Assembly: GCF_000702445.1 (NCBI RefSeq)
Contig: NZ_JNIF01000003.1
Span: forward strand, 1,798,001-1,862,000
Reading direction: 5' to 3'
DNA from: Bryobacter aggregatus MPL3
GTDB lineage: Bacteria > Acidobacteriota > Terriglobia > Bryobacterales > Bryobacteraceae
DNA length: 64,000 nt
How positions within the stretch are numbered: the stretch's first letter is position 1; each line of letters starts with the position of its first letter. Both the position numbers and the translations under genes were made by a program. Positions 18,064-28,011 of the stretch are shown here, one piece after another. The notes beneath the pieces are model-generated. The model was not told where the DNA came from and searched no databases. It worked only from the letters and a program-made list of their open reading frames with translations.

Positions 18064-20448
18064 ATGGCATTTTCCGCAAACACAAACATCGCCTCACTGC
18101 AGGCGCAAAGCTATATCAACAACACAAGTGATTTCCAGTCGAAGACGATCAACCGTGTCACGAGCGGTTTGCGCATTGTCAACTCGGGCGACGACGCGGC
18201 GGGTTTGGCGATTGCCAACGGACTGCGCAGCGACCAGGCCGTCCTGACCCAGGGCGTCCGCAATGCGAACGATGGCTTGAGCCAGCTGCAGATTGTCGAC
18301 GGCGGCATCAACAACATCTCGAAACTGCTCGACCGGGCGCGGACGCTCGCAACCCAGTCGGCCTCGGGCACCTTTACCGGTTCGCGCTCGGTGCTGAACA
18401 GCGAATTCAAGAGCGTGATTGAGGAAATCGACCGCCAGTCGCAGGCCATTGGCCTGAATACGGGCGGCTCGCTGGCAAAGTCCTTGAGCGTCTTCATTGG
18501 CGGCGGTAAGACTTCGAGCGGCATCTCGGCGATCTCCAATGGCAGCGTTGCGGTGGATCTGAGCACCTCGACGGTGGATGCCAAGAGCCTGGGCTTGAAA
18601 GGCGTGCAGGCCAAGGGCATTTCCGGCACCGACATCGGCACCGGATCGTCCACCTCGGTGGCGAATATCCTGACCAATGCGACGAACACCGGTTCGCAGG
18701 GCGCAGCGGGCTTTACGGATTTCTACTTCCGTGGCTCCGGCTTCTCGGACGACAATGCGGTGAAGGTGGCGGTCAATCTGAGTGGCGTCACGGATGCGGC
18801 GACGCTCGCCACGGCAGTGAATGCGGCGATCGACGCGGCCGGCAATGGCGCTTCGCAATATGCAACGGCCTTCAAGAATGCGGGCATCAAGGCGAGTGTG
18901 GTGACGGATAGCGCCACCGGCAAGCAGAGCATGGCCTTCACCAGCGCGAATACCGCCTTCCAGGTGGCTGCTGGCGATCGCACGGCCAATGCACTGCTCG
19001 GGAATTTCTCCTCGGGCACCACCGGCGTCGATCTGGCGCAAAGTGTTTCGGGCGCAGCGATTTCGTTGACGGGCGTCTCGGTGGCAACGGCCAGCAACAT
19101 CATTGTCCGGATCAAGGGAAGTGGATTGTCCGATCCGGTCGATATCACGCTGAAGGTCACCGGCGGCAGTTCCACGTATGCGAATGTTGTCGCGGATCTG
19201 AGTTCGCAGATCCAGAACAACTCGACGCTGCAGGCGGCGGGCATCAAGCTGGGGAGTAACTTCGCGGGCGGACAGACGCTGAGCTTAACGGACGGCCGTG
19301 GAGAGGTGCTGACGGTGGAGACGCTCGGGGACGCGGAGAATGCGCTGGGCTTCGGAACCTCCTACCGGCAGGCTTCGCAGACCACCTTCTCGTCGAACAA
19401 CATCACCGGCAGCAACTACCAGACTGGCACGCCGGGCAACTCGACGATCCGGGTGGCGTTGTCCGATGGTTCGAACTTCGATATCACGGCGAACACGGGC
19501 GCGACAATCGCGGCGGGTGTAGCGAATTTGAACGCCGCTTTTGCGGCCAATGCAAGCGCGGCGAAAGCAGGGCTCTATGCGACCGTCTCCGGGGGCCAGG
19601 TGCAGATCCGTTCCCAATATGGCACCGATTTCCGCCTCGATGAGGCCTACAGCGCGACGACTAACTTTGGATTCAGTTCGGTCGCACGCGGCGCGGCGGC
19701 AGTGGGCACGACGAGTACGAGTTCGTCGCTCGGCTCGACTTCAAGCACCTTTAACTCGGGGGGCGCACAACAGACGGCGCTGCTGAGCTTCAGCGGCATC
19801 AATTATGCGAATGACGCACAGACGATCAGCTTGAGCGCGACCGATTCCGGGGGCTCGCAGCAGAATCTGTCGGTGGTGCTGCGCAACGATACGACGGTGA
19901 AGAATGCGGTCACGATTGACGATGCCATCGACGCGATCAATACGGCGCTCACTCAATCCAACAACGACACGCTGAAGAAGGTGGTGGCGGTGAAGGAGAA
20001 TGACGGTGGCACGGAAAAGATCCGCTTCCTGAGCACGCTCTCCAGCTTTAAGGTGAGCATCGGATCGAACAGTTCCGGGAGTTCCGGAATCACGACCGGG
20101 CAGGGAACGGTGGTGACAAGTGCTTCCGCTGCTGGCGGTTCGACCTCGGACATCTCGACCCAAGAGAATGCGCAGGCTGCCGTTACGGCACTGGCCGATG
20201 CGGTGGATAAGCTGGGCCAGGCCCAAGCCGTTGTCGGCCGCGGCCAGAATCAGTTCGGCTTTGCCGTGAACCTGGCCCAGAGCCAGTTGACGAATCTGGC
20301 TGCCAGTGAGAGCCGCATCCGCGATGCCGATCTGGCGCAGGAAGCCGCGAATCTGTCCAAGGCGCAGATCCAATTGCAGGCCGGCATCGCCGCGCTGGCC
20401 CAAGCCAACTCCGCTCCGCAGCAGGTGCTGAGTCTCCTCCGCGGCTAA
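18064..20448 (+). CDS. Flagellin, large
   Basis: 794 aa, against 270-500 aa for most flagellins. The conserved D0/D1 ends are present: N-terminal INRVTSGLRIVNSGDDAAGLAIANGL and C-terminal ESRIRDADLAQEAANLSKAQIQLQ ending APQQVLSLLRG. The middle (about residues 140-700) looks like four diverged modules of about 100 residues rich in Ser, Thr, Gly and Asn, probably surface domains D2 and D3. I see no Cys, His or Trp in the whole protein. AAAGGAG precedes the ATG. Translation is probably under CsrA/FliW control and transcription ends at 20492-20530. Confidence 0.95.
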   Translation: MAFSANTNIASLQAQSYINNTSDFQSKTINRVTSGLRIVNSGDDAAGLAIANGLRSDQAVLTQGVRNANDGLSQLQIVDGGINNISKLLDRARTLATQSASGTFTGSRSVLNSEFKSVIEEIDRQSQAIGLNTGGSLAKSLSVFIGGGKTSSGISAISNGSVAVDLSTSTVDAKSLGLKGVQAKGISGTDIGTGSSTSVANILTNATNTGSQGAAGFTDFYFRGSGFSDDNAVKVAVNLSGVTDAATLATAVNAAIDAAGNGASQYATAFKNAGIKASVVTDSATGKQSMAFTSANTAFQVAAGDRTANALLGNFSSGTTGVDLAQSVSGAAISLTGVSVATASNIIVRIKGSGLSDPVDITLKVTGGSSTYANVVADLSSQIQNNSTLQAAGIKLGSNFAGGQTLSLTDGRGEVLTVETLGDAENALGFGTSYRQASQTTFSSNNITGSNYQTGTPGNSTIRVALSDGSNFDITANTGATIAAGVANLNAAFAANASAAKAGLYATVSGGQVQIRSQYGTDFRLDEAYSATTNFGFSSVARGAAAVGTTSTSSSLGSTSSTFNSGGAQQTALLSFSGINYANDAQTISLSATDSGGSQQNLSVVLRNDTTVKNAVTIDDAIDAINTALTQSNNDTLKKVVAVKENDGGTEKIRFLSTLSSFKVSIGSNSSGSSGITTGQGTVVTSASAAGGSTSDISTQENAQAAVTALADAVDKLGQAQAVVGRGQNQFGFAVNLAQSQLTNLAASESRIRDADLAQEAANLSKAQIQLQAGIAALAQANSAPQQVLSLLRG

Positions 20449-20491
20449 TCCTGAGGGATTGCTGCTCCAGTAGTACGGATTGCGACACTAC

Positions 20492-20535
20492 GCTCCCGGC
20501 GGCCAGCCTATGGTCTGGCCGTGCGGGAGCATTTG
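20492..20535 (+). terminator. Intrinsic terminator after flagellin
   Basis: A two-part GC-rich hairpin: outer stem GCTCCCG (20492-20498) with CGGGAGC (20524-20530), inner stem GGCCAG (20501-20506) with CTGGCC (20515-20520), followed by ATTTGTTGT. It begins 43 bases after the flagellin stop. The longest ORF of the next gene would start inside this hairpin. Confidence 0.8.
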
Positions 20536-20559
20536 TTGTGGAAAGAGAGGAGGAAGCAC

Positions 20560-22278
20560 TTGGCAAGCGCGGCAAACACGACGCCCGATCTGGTCTACGG
20601 CGAGCAGCTCCTGCGCCGGCTCGAGGCGAATCCAAGAGACGGGGCGGCCTACGACGCCATGGGCGTTTTTGCGCTCGAACACGCCTCGGTCCCTGAGGCG
20701 ATCGATCTGTTCCACCGGGCGATCCAGTTGGAAGGCCCGGAACCCCGCTACTGTGCGCATCTGGGTGAGGCTTTTGCCCGCCTGGGCGACTATGGCCGGG
20801 CCTCTGCCTGCTTAGGCGAGGCGGTGCTAGGCGAGCCGGCCAACGCCGAACTCCGGATGGCTTATGCCAACCTGCTGCATCTCGAGGGTGACCATGCGGG
20901 CGCCGGCAAGCATTACGAGATTCTGGTGGCGCAATCGCCGGCGCATGCGGAAGCCTGGTTCAATCTGGGTGTGACGCGCACCTTCCAGCAACGGCCCGGC
21001 GAGGCGAAGCATGCCTATGAGAACGCGGTGGGCGCAAGACCTGTCTATGCCGAAGCCTGGAACAATCTTGCGCTGCTCGAACGCCTGGACGGAAACTACA
21101 GCGCCGCTGAGGCTTGCTATCGCCGGGCGCTATTGGTGCGGCCCGATTACCGGGATGCGCTCTATAACTTTGCGGTGCTGCTGCAAGAGCAGGAGCGCTT
21201 GCCGGAAGCGGTGTCGATCTATGAGCGATTGCTCTCTGCCGAAGCCTCGTTCAGTGAGGCGCACAATAATCTTGGGAACTGCTATTTGAAGATGAACCGG
21301 CTGGCGGAGGCGAAAAACCAGTATCTCGAGACGCTCGCCATCCAGGCGACGCACAAAGAAGCTCCCTGGAATCTGGGCTTTGCCTCGCTCTTGAGTGGCG
21401 ACTGGCAGCGTGGCTGGGCCGGATATGAACACCGTCTGGTGCAGCACGAGATCACACGGCGGCAATGGGACGCGCCGCGCTGGAATGGGCAGCTCCTGCG
21501 CGGGCAGAAGATTCTGGTGCATGCCGAGCAAGGGCTTGGCGATACGATCCAGTTCGCCCGTTATTTACGGCTGCTCGATGAAGGGGGCATGTGGGTGCAG
21601 GTGCTTTGCCAGCCGCCACTGGTAAGTCTCCTGTCGCAAATGCCGGGGGTACGCCACTGTACCTCGAATGCCGAAGAGTGTGGGAGCGGGGACTGGCAGG
21701 TGCCTTTCCCCAGCCTGCCCTATCATTTCCGGACGCGGCTGGAAAACATTCCGGCGACGCTGCCCTATCTGCTTGCTGATCCGGAGCGGGTGGCCGAGTG
21801 GCGCAAGCTCTTTGCCGCGCTCCCGGCTGCCGGGCGGCGGATCGGCGTGGCCTGGCAAGGCAACCCGAAACATCAGAATGATCGCAACCGCTCGATTCCT
21901 GTTGAGTTGCTCCGGCCGCTCTTTGAGCTGCCCGGCCAGCAGTTCCTCAGCTTGCAGAAGGGGGTGCCGAAGGCATCGGTTCCCGAGGAACTCGTCGATC
22001 TTTCGAGTCTGCTCCTCGATTTTGGGGAGACGGCGGCAGCGATGGAGTCGCTCGATCTGGTGATTGCGGTCGATACTTCGGTGGCCCACCTGGCCGGTGC
22101 GATGGGCAAGCAGGTGTGGACACTGTTACCCTATGCGCCGGATTGGCGCTGGCTGCTGCATCGGGACGATTCCCCGTGGTATCCGTCAATGCGGCTGTTC
22201 CGGCAGCCCATTGCCGGGGACTGGCGGAGTGTCGTGCGGGAACTGCGGCGGGCACTGCTCGATGGGGGAAGCGACTAG
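20560..22278 (+). CDS. TPR-repeat glycosyltransferase, candidate flagellin glycosylase
   Basis: 572 aa from TTG 20560, chosen because AGGAGG (20548-20553) lies 6 bases upstream; the longer GTG 20521 start falls inside the flagellin terminator. Residues about 5-290 are tandem TPRs (AEAWFNLGVTRTFQQRPGEA, AEAWNNLALLERLDGNYSAA, SEAHNNLGNCYLKMNRLAEA). From about 300 on, a GT9/GT41-like transferase domain follows (KILVHAEQGLGDTIQFARYL, VAWQGNPKHQNDRNRSIP, DLVIAVDTSVAHLAGAMGKQVWTLLP). Such proteins often sit beside flagellin and sugar-modify it; this is inference from position. Confidence 0.85.
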   Translation: MASAANTTPDLVYGEQLLRRLEANPRDGAAYDAMGVFALEHASVPEAIDLFHRAIQLEGPEPRYCAHLGEAFARLGDYGRASACLGEAVLGEPANAELRMAYANLLHLEGDHAGAGKHYEILVAQSPAHAEAWFNLGVTRTFQQRPGEAKHAYENAVGARPVYAEAWNNLALLERLDGNYSAAEACYRRALLVRPDYRDALYNFAVLLQEQERLPEAVSIYERLLSAEASFSEAHNNLGNCYLKMNRLAEAKNQYLETLAIQATHKEAPWNLGFASLLSGDWQRGWAGYEHRLVQHEITRRQWDAPRWNGQLLRGQKILVHAEQGLGDTIQFARYLRLLDEGGMWVQVLCQPPLVSLLSQMPGVRHCTSNAEECGSGDWQVPFPSLPYHFRTRLENIPATLPYLLADPERVAEWRKLFAALPAAGRRIGVAWQGNPKHQNDRNRSIPVELLRPLFELPGQQFLSLQKGVPKASVPEELVDLSSLLLDFGETAAAMESLDLVIAVDTSVAHLAGAMGKQVWTLLPYAPDWRWLLHRDDSPWYPSMRLFRQPIAGDWRSVVRELRRALLDGGSD

Positions 22279-22299
22279 CGCATTTCTTGAGATCCTAAA

Positions 22300-23010
22300 A
22301 TGGCTAGCCCATACTCGGACGACTTGCGGCCTAAATTCGACGGAGCCTACGAGTGAGGCGAGGGAGTCTGGAAAAGCTGGCACAACGTTTCGGCGTGAGC
22401 CGTAGTTGGGCCGAGAAGTGAACCCGGACGGCTGGGGAGGCCAGCGCGGCTCTGCGAGCAGACGGGTGGATGGGTGAACAGTCTGACTGGACGCTAGCCG
22501 AAATCCAACGGCTCCTGTGGACGCAAGCGTGGCGCGGCTGGGAGCGGTGCTGCAAGAGACGGAGCCGTCGGGCAGAATAGCGTCGAAGGTCAATCCGGCG
22601 GCTCCAATGGAGGGAACAAGTCCGCCCAGTCGACCCGGAGAAGCTGATCTTTCTGGACGAAAGTGGCGTGGCGACGGAGAGGATATGTCGCTAGAGACGC
22701 GCTTGGCGCGGGCCCGGGAAGGTACGCCTGGAGGGCACTGTTGGAGGTTGACCGTGTCAGGCGCGATCCGCAGTTCTGGGTGGGTGGCCTTGATGACGAT
22801 TGAAGCGGCCACCGACGGAGAGAACTTCCTACCGTATCTGGATCAGTGTTGTGCCCGCAACTGCAACCCGGAGACGGAGTGGTGGTGGACAATCTGAGTG
22901 CTCACAAGGTGGACGGTGTGCGCGGCCAATGCCCGTTCCCTGTTCTTTCTGGAACAGAGCCTGTTTGAGGCCCTCTCTATCGTCACGCCCCAGAACATTC
23001 CAGCAGGCAT
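22300..23010 (+). pseudogene. Decayed IS630-family transposase
   Basis: Pieces of an IS630-type transposase can be read in order but in changing frames. They are MASPYSDDLR at ATG 22300, LEKLAQRFGVSRSWAEK (helix-turn-helix), WMGEQSDWTLAEIQRLLW, KLIFLDESGVATERICR (first catalytic Asp), GWVALMTIEAATDGENFLPYLD, VVVDNLSAHKV (second catalytic Asp) and EALSIVTPQNI near the end. An in-frame TGA after codon 18, several frameshifts, and loss of the expected PPYSPDLNPIE block with the catalytic Glu show it is dead. I could not identify terminal inverted repeats. Confidence 0.8.
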
Positions 23011-23351
23011 CGGGGAGCAGCAGCCGTTTGACCCATCTGGGAGTCCTTCGGGGAAATTGCAGAACGTGAGCCGCTAAGCCACCTTCCTTCCCAAACGCCG
23101 GTGAAGGAAGCGATCCGTGGGGCTGCGGCGGCATTTGGGGAAAGTGTTCCGGAAGCTCGCAGCATGAGAGCTGAATTGAGGAAGGGCATCTGGTGCGGAT
23201 TGTGATTCCGCCGCCGTACGAGTTGCGCAGGTCGTGAGCCCGGATTTCTGGCCGCGGATACTGCGGAAGCCGGCCCAATCGTGAATATGGGGCTACATTC
23301 GCAACCTTGCATCGCCGCTTGAAACGGCTCACACCGTTTGCCGGAGGATCC
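23011..23351. other. Non-coding stretch, no recognisable gene
   Basis: About 340 bases between the IS630 remnant and the gene downstream of fliD. Open frames on both strands are short and low in recognisable motifs. It may be further decayed insertion-sequence DNA. A short minus-strand HDLR-like match to tyrosine recombinases is too weak to call. Confidence 0.5.
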
Positions 23352-23684
23352 TTAGCCCAGCCGGTCGAGCAGTCCCTGCGGATCGCCTCCCCGCTCTTCA
23401 AAGAGTTGGAGCTGGCGGAGCCGCGCCACTTCTTCCCGGTAGCGGGCCGTGCTGGCCGCCCTTTCTGCTTCCACTTGCTCGAAGATGGCCTGGGTTGTCC
23501 GGGCCAGGCCTTCAAGCGCAGGGAGAAACTCGAGAGAATCCTGAGGGGCAAGAGAACAGACATGCGCGAGCTTTCTGAGCAGGGGCTCCCGGGCGAAGAT
23601 CGAACGCGACGGGTCCTGTTGCCAGCCTCCGTCGAGGGATGCAATCTGATCGAGGAGGAAGGAAATCTGTTGTTTGGGAGGCAC
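23352..23684 (-). CDS. Small helical protein downstream of fliD (possible export chaperone)
   Basis: 110 aa, GTG start that overlaps the fliD stop by one base, so it is translated from the fliD message. The sequence is mainly helical and amphipathic (LLRKLAHVCSLAPQDSLEF, FEQVEAERAASTARYREEVARLRQLQLFEERG), without signal peptide or membrane segment. FliS or FliT, the chaperones of flagellin and FliD, commonly occupy this slot and have similar size and helix content. I do not see enough identity to name either one. Confidence 0.65.
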   Translation of the reverse strand: MPPKQQISFLLDQIASLDGGWQQDPSRSIFAREPLLRKLAHVCSLAPQDSLEFLPALEGLARTTQAIFEQVEAERAASTARYREEVARLRQLQLFEERGGDPQGLLDRLG

Positions 23685-25039
23685 TAACCCTGGTTCTTTC
23701 CGTAGAGGACGAGATTCAGACTCTGGATGGAGGCGCTGACAATGTTCTTTTGTGAGGCAAGGTTGCCGAGGAGCGCATCGGCGGCCTGCAACTTGGCTTG
23801 GTAGCTGGTGGTGAGCAGCCGCACGCGGTCTTCCATCGCCGAGATTTGGGAGTTGAGCCGGGTATCGGTCTTGTCGTATTGGTCGAGTTGCATTTTCGCC
23901 AGACCCTTGACCGCGTCGGTAAAGCTGTCGGTGCGCGAGGTCAGCGCGCCGAGGCCGGTGGTGTCTTTGAAGAAGGAAAACGCATCGCTGATCGAGCTGT
24001 CGCTCAGCGCCTGGAAGGTAGAGGTGTCAAAGCTAATGGTGCCGGTGGAATCAAAGCGGACGCCGAGGTCCGACCAGTTTTTCACCGTTCCGGAGGCGAT
24101 GCTGAAGCTCGAGATGCGGCGTAGAATCTCAGACGCCTCGCGGACGAGGAAATCTCCACTGAGCAGCCCGGCCGACTGGCCAATCTGCGCGCCCACCTTC
24201 GATTGCAAGGCATTGTAGGCGTCGGCAAAGTCTGCGATCGCTGCGGAGAGCTTCGAGCGGTCCGTACCCAAGCGGAGGGTGATCGATTCGCCAGCGGCAC
24301 TGGTGTCCTTCACGCTGAAGCTGACACCCGGAATCAGGTCATTCACCTGGTTGGTTTTGCGGGAGACGGCGACCCCGTTCAACACGAAGTTCAGGTCACT
24401 GCCCTGATTGGCCTGGGTGAGCAGATTCGTGTTTGCTCCCTCGGGATCCTCGGTCAGGGTGAGGGTCTTGGCTCCCGGACTATTGGCCGAGATGCTCAGA
24501 TAATTCTCTGTGCCGCTGACCGTCAGAATCGAGGCCGTGACCCCGGCGCCCAAACTGTTGATCTTGTCGCGGAGCCCGACCAGATTATTCTGATCGTTGC
24601 CGAGGGTGAAGCTGTAGTTGGTATCGCCGACGCTGAGCTGCAGATTGCCACTGGCGGAGACTGGCGTGGCGCCGGAATTCGCATAGGCCAGCTTCGAGGT
24701 CTCCGATGCCGCCCGGGCCAGCGAAGTGATATTCGAGAGGGTGTAGGTGGTGGCGGTGTCGCTGTTGACGGTATCGATGCTGACCTTGGCCGCGTTCGAG
24801 GTGGAAGCAGCAATGGCACGATTGCCGGCGACCTCTTTGAGCGCACTCAACTTTTGCCCGAACAGCATCATCGAGGCATTCAACTCGTTGGTGAGCTGCC
24901 GCCGGGAGGCGACGTCGATTTGCTCATTCTTCAACTGGTTGAGCGGGTAGGAGGCGATATTGGTGATGCGCGTGAGGATGGTCTGGAAATCGGCAGAGTA
25001 TTCGCTAATTCCAGAAAAGGTCAATGGGGTCAGGCTCAT
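23684..25039 (-). CDS. fliD: Flagellar filament cap protein FliD (HAP2)
   Basis: 451 aa from ATG 25039; the longer ORF upstream reaches into the recA promoter and start region and has no family similarity. The N-terminal part (LTFSGISEYSADFQTILTRI, YPLNQLKNEQIDVASRRQ) matches FliD_N. The middle contains FVLNGVAVSRKTNQVNDLIPGVSFSVKD, the usual Flagellin_IN-like and FliD_C transition, and the end (DRVRLLTTSYQAKLQAADALLGNLASQKNIV) is the coiled C-terminus. It caps the growing filament and folds flagellin into place. Divergent from recA; followed by the small helical protein. Confidence 0.92.
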   Translation of the reverse strand: MSLTPLTFSGISEYSADFQTILTRITNIASYPLNQLKNEQIDVASRRQLTNELNASMMLFGQKLSALKEVAGNRAIAASTSNAAKVSIDTVNSDTATTYTLSNITSLARAASETSKLAYANSGATPVSASGNLQLSVGDTNYSFTLGNDQNNLVGLRDKINSLGAGVTASILTVSGTENYLSISANSPGAKTLTLTEDPEGANTNLLTQANQGSDLNFVLNGVAVSRKTNQVNDLIPGVSFSVKDTSAAGESITLRLGTDRSKLSAAIADFADAYNALQSKVGAQIGQSAGLLSGDFLVREASEILRRISSFSIASGTVKNWSDLGVRFDSTGTISFDTSTFQALSDSSISDAFSFFKDTTGLGALTSRTDSFTDAVKGLAKMQLDQYDKTDTRLNSQISAMEDRVRLLTTSYQAKLQAADALLGNLASQKNIVSASIQSLNLVLYGKNQG

Positions 25040-25129
25040 AAAAGGAAAGCTCCGCTCTTCTCCTCTCTCCTTTTCGGTATGGTTTGAAGAATCTTGAGAG
25101 AAAGTTTTGCTCTGGCACACTGAAGCAGC

Positions 25130-26209
<1,080 letters not shown>

Positions 26210-26284
26210 CCGGCCGTAGGAGGTCCTCGGAGAAGCTCCGGCAGGTGAGGCGCTGAAGGGATGGCCTCCCCGGCTCCAAAAGTG

Positions 26285-26772
26285 ACACCAGACCGAGCTC
26301 AGTGACGAAGAATGGGCGTTTGCAGCGCCCTATCTGACGTTGATGGAGGAAGACGTCCCGCAGCGCGATGCGGAGCGCCCTGACTCCCGACTTGCCACCG
26401 TGGTCGATCCACAAACACAACGCTGGGCAGGTGTTTGAAGCCATGGTTCACGTCACTCCTGCTGAGGAACAGGATCGCGCGCAGCTCGATATTCTGGCGG
26501 AACAGGTGCAAGAGGTGACCAGAGACAGTATTGAATTGGCCTGGTTGACCAAGGCCGCACCGGATCCGCCAGCCAGCGCGGAATTCAACTGGATGTAGTC
26601 AAGCTCTCGACGGCCAAGAAGGATCTTGTCTTGCTCCCTCGACGATGGGTCGTTGAGAGAAGCTTTGGGAGGGCCCCTTGATTCCGCCGACTCGTTCGCG
26701 ATTTGAAACGTTAGACTCTAGGGGCAGCTGATGCCGGACTGCGTCCTCTGTCTCTACACGGGCGTAGCGGCT
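26285..26772 (+). pseudogene. Decayed IS5-family transposase
   Basis: Fragments in several frames match an IS5-type (DDE) transposase in order. LSDEEWAFAAPYLTLMEEDVPQRD is the N-terminal start. It is followed by a long internal deletion. Then come VDQGRTGSASQRGIQLDVV, LSTAKKDLVLLPRRWVVERSFG (the family's conserved RRWVVERS block with the catalytic Glu), FRRLVRDLKR, and a tail. Stops and frameshifts interrupt every section. The element ends about where the TPR gene begins. Confidence 0.75.
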
Positions 26773-27092
26773 TAGCCGAGAATCGAGAGCGCGACTTCGA
26801 GTTCGCCACGGGTGTGGCTGTCGCCCGAGCGCGTTGTCGCTTCGATCCCGGCGGCGTACATCGCGCGCGCTTCCTCGATCCGGTTCAATTGCTCAAGCGT
26901 CTGTCCGCCGTGATAATAAGCGGGGCCATAGCTGGTGTCGTGAGTCAGAATCGAGCGGAATTCGCGGACGGCCAACTCGAGCTGGCCGCCATTCTTATAC
27001 TCACTGGCCAGCATGTAACGGAGGCGGCTGTCGGTGGGTGCCTGGGCGAGCAGGTTCTCTAGAGTTTCGATGCGATTGGACACTGTACTCAT
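26772..27092 (-). CDS. Small TPR protein
   Basis: 106 aa, about two and a half tetratricopeptide repeats: SRLRYMLASEYKNGGQLELAVREFRSIL and SYGPAYYHGGQTLEQLNRIEEARAMYAAGI, with the typical small and large residues in TPR positions. No signal peptide or membrane helix, so it is a cytosolic adaptor-type protein. It starts 17 bases from the divergent thioesterase gene and ends at the IS5 remnant. The partner is unknown. Confidence 0.75.
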   Translation of the reverse strand: MSTVSNRIETLENLLAQAPTDSRLRYMLASEYKNGGQLELAVREFRSILTHDTSYGPAYYHGGQTLEQLNRIEEARAMYAAGIEATTRSGDSHTRGELEVALSILG

Positions 27093-27109
27093 GGTAGCGT
27101 CGAAGAGAA

Positions 27110-27634
27110 ATGTCAGCTTGGAAGTTCAATGCCAACCACAACGCCCCGAGTGCAGGGCGGACGGTGCGGGAGAGCCTCTCGGAGATCTCGGAACTCGCGC
27201 TCGCCAATGACGCCAATCCCCTCGGCTATCTGATTGGCGGCCGGGTGATGCATCTGGTGGATATCGCGGGCGCCATTGCGGCCAGCCGCCATGCCCGCGC
27301 GCCCGTGGTGACCGCATCAGTCGATTACATGAACTTCTTGCACCCCATCCAGATTGGGCAACTGGTGACCGTGCGCAGCGCCGTCAACCGGGCCTGGAAC
27401 ACCTCGATGGAGGTGGGCGTGAAGGTCTTTGTCGAAGATCTCATGAGCGGGGAGGTGAAGCACACGACTTCTGCCTATCTGACCTTTGTCGCCGTAGACG
27501 GCAAAGGCGGCAAGCTCACCGTGCCGCCGATTGTCACCGAGAGCGAAGAAGAGAAAAGACGATACGAACAGGCGGGAGCCCGCCGCGCGTATCGTCTTGA
27601 AATGAAGAAAAAACTCGAGGCTGGAAATTATTAA
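27110..27634 (+). CDS. Acyl-CoA thioesterase, YciA-type hotdog fold
   Basis: 174 aa. The hotdog helix and surroundings are clear: [29 protein letters not shown], with the conserved N-X-L-G then G-X-X-M-X-X-X-D, followed by [22 protein letters not shown] and [12 protein letters not shown]. These features place it with YciA/acyl-CoA hydrolase family enzymes that cleave acyl-CoA to free acid and CoA. The C-terminal tail is charged. Its stop overlaps the convergent Hfq-like gene by 4 bases. Confidence 0.87.
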   Translation: MSAWKFNANHNAPSAGRTVRESLSEISELALANDANPLGYLIGGRVMHLVDIAGAIAASRHARAPVVTASVDYMNFLHPIQIGQLVTVRSAVNRAWNTSMEVGVKVFVEDLMSGEVKHTTSAYLTFVAVDGKGGKLTVPPIVTESEEEKRRYEQAGARRAYRLEMKKKLEAGNY

Positions 27635-27957
27635 TCCTCGTCGTCTTCATCCTTATACATGTACTTGATACTCGATTTATAGACGAGCAGATTTGGTTCG
27701 CCATCGCGATTTACCTTGAGCGAACCCTTGTCGTACCACTCGATCACGCCATGCAACTCTTCCCCATCGTTGAGGACAATCACCATGGGAGTCTTGGTGT
27801 TCATCTGCTTGATGTAGTAGAAATTTTCCGCATTCGTCTGATCCGGTGGGATCTGCTTTTTGGGAGCGGCGGTCGAAGCGGATTTGACCGAAGAATTGGG
27901 CTTTTCTCTCGACTCAGAGATTGGGGCACGCAAGCTACGGCGGATCGGTGTGTCCAA
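27631..27957 (-). CDS. Hfq-like Sm-fold RNA chaperone, divergent
   Basis: 108 aa: about 45 residues of low-complexity N-terminal extension, then an Sm-like core ([52 protein letters not shown]) and an acidic DEDDED tail. The core follows Hfq Sm1 (V-X-L-X-X-G-X-X-L-X-G-X-I-X-X-Y/F-D) and Sm2 (YK-X-X-I, canonical YKHAIS). The Hfq Q8 and H57 positions are not conserved in the usual form. It probably binds U- or A-rich RNA, but whether it serves sRNA pairing is unproven. Separated from holB by 54 bases. Confidence 0.7.
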   Translation of the reverse strand: MDTPIRRSLRAPISESREKPNSSVKSASTAAPKKQIPPDQTNAENFYYIKQMNTKTPMVIVLNDGEELHGVIEWYDKGSLKVNRDGEPNLLVYKSSIKYMYKDEDDED

Positions 27958-28011
27958 AATGATGACTCCTTACGAATTACTTGAATTATAAGCGGAATTC
28001 CAAAAATGGGA

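Noticed and set aside
23081-23300. Tyrosine-recombinase-like HDLR motif on the minus strand
   Set aside because: Only a few residues match (AHDLRNSYGG); none of the other catalytic residues of an integrase are visible.
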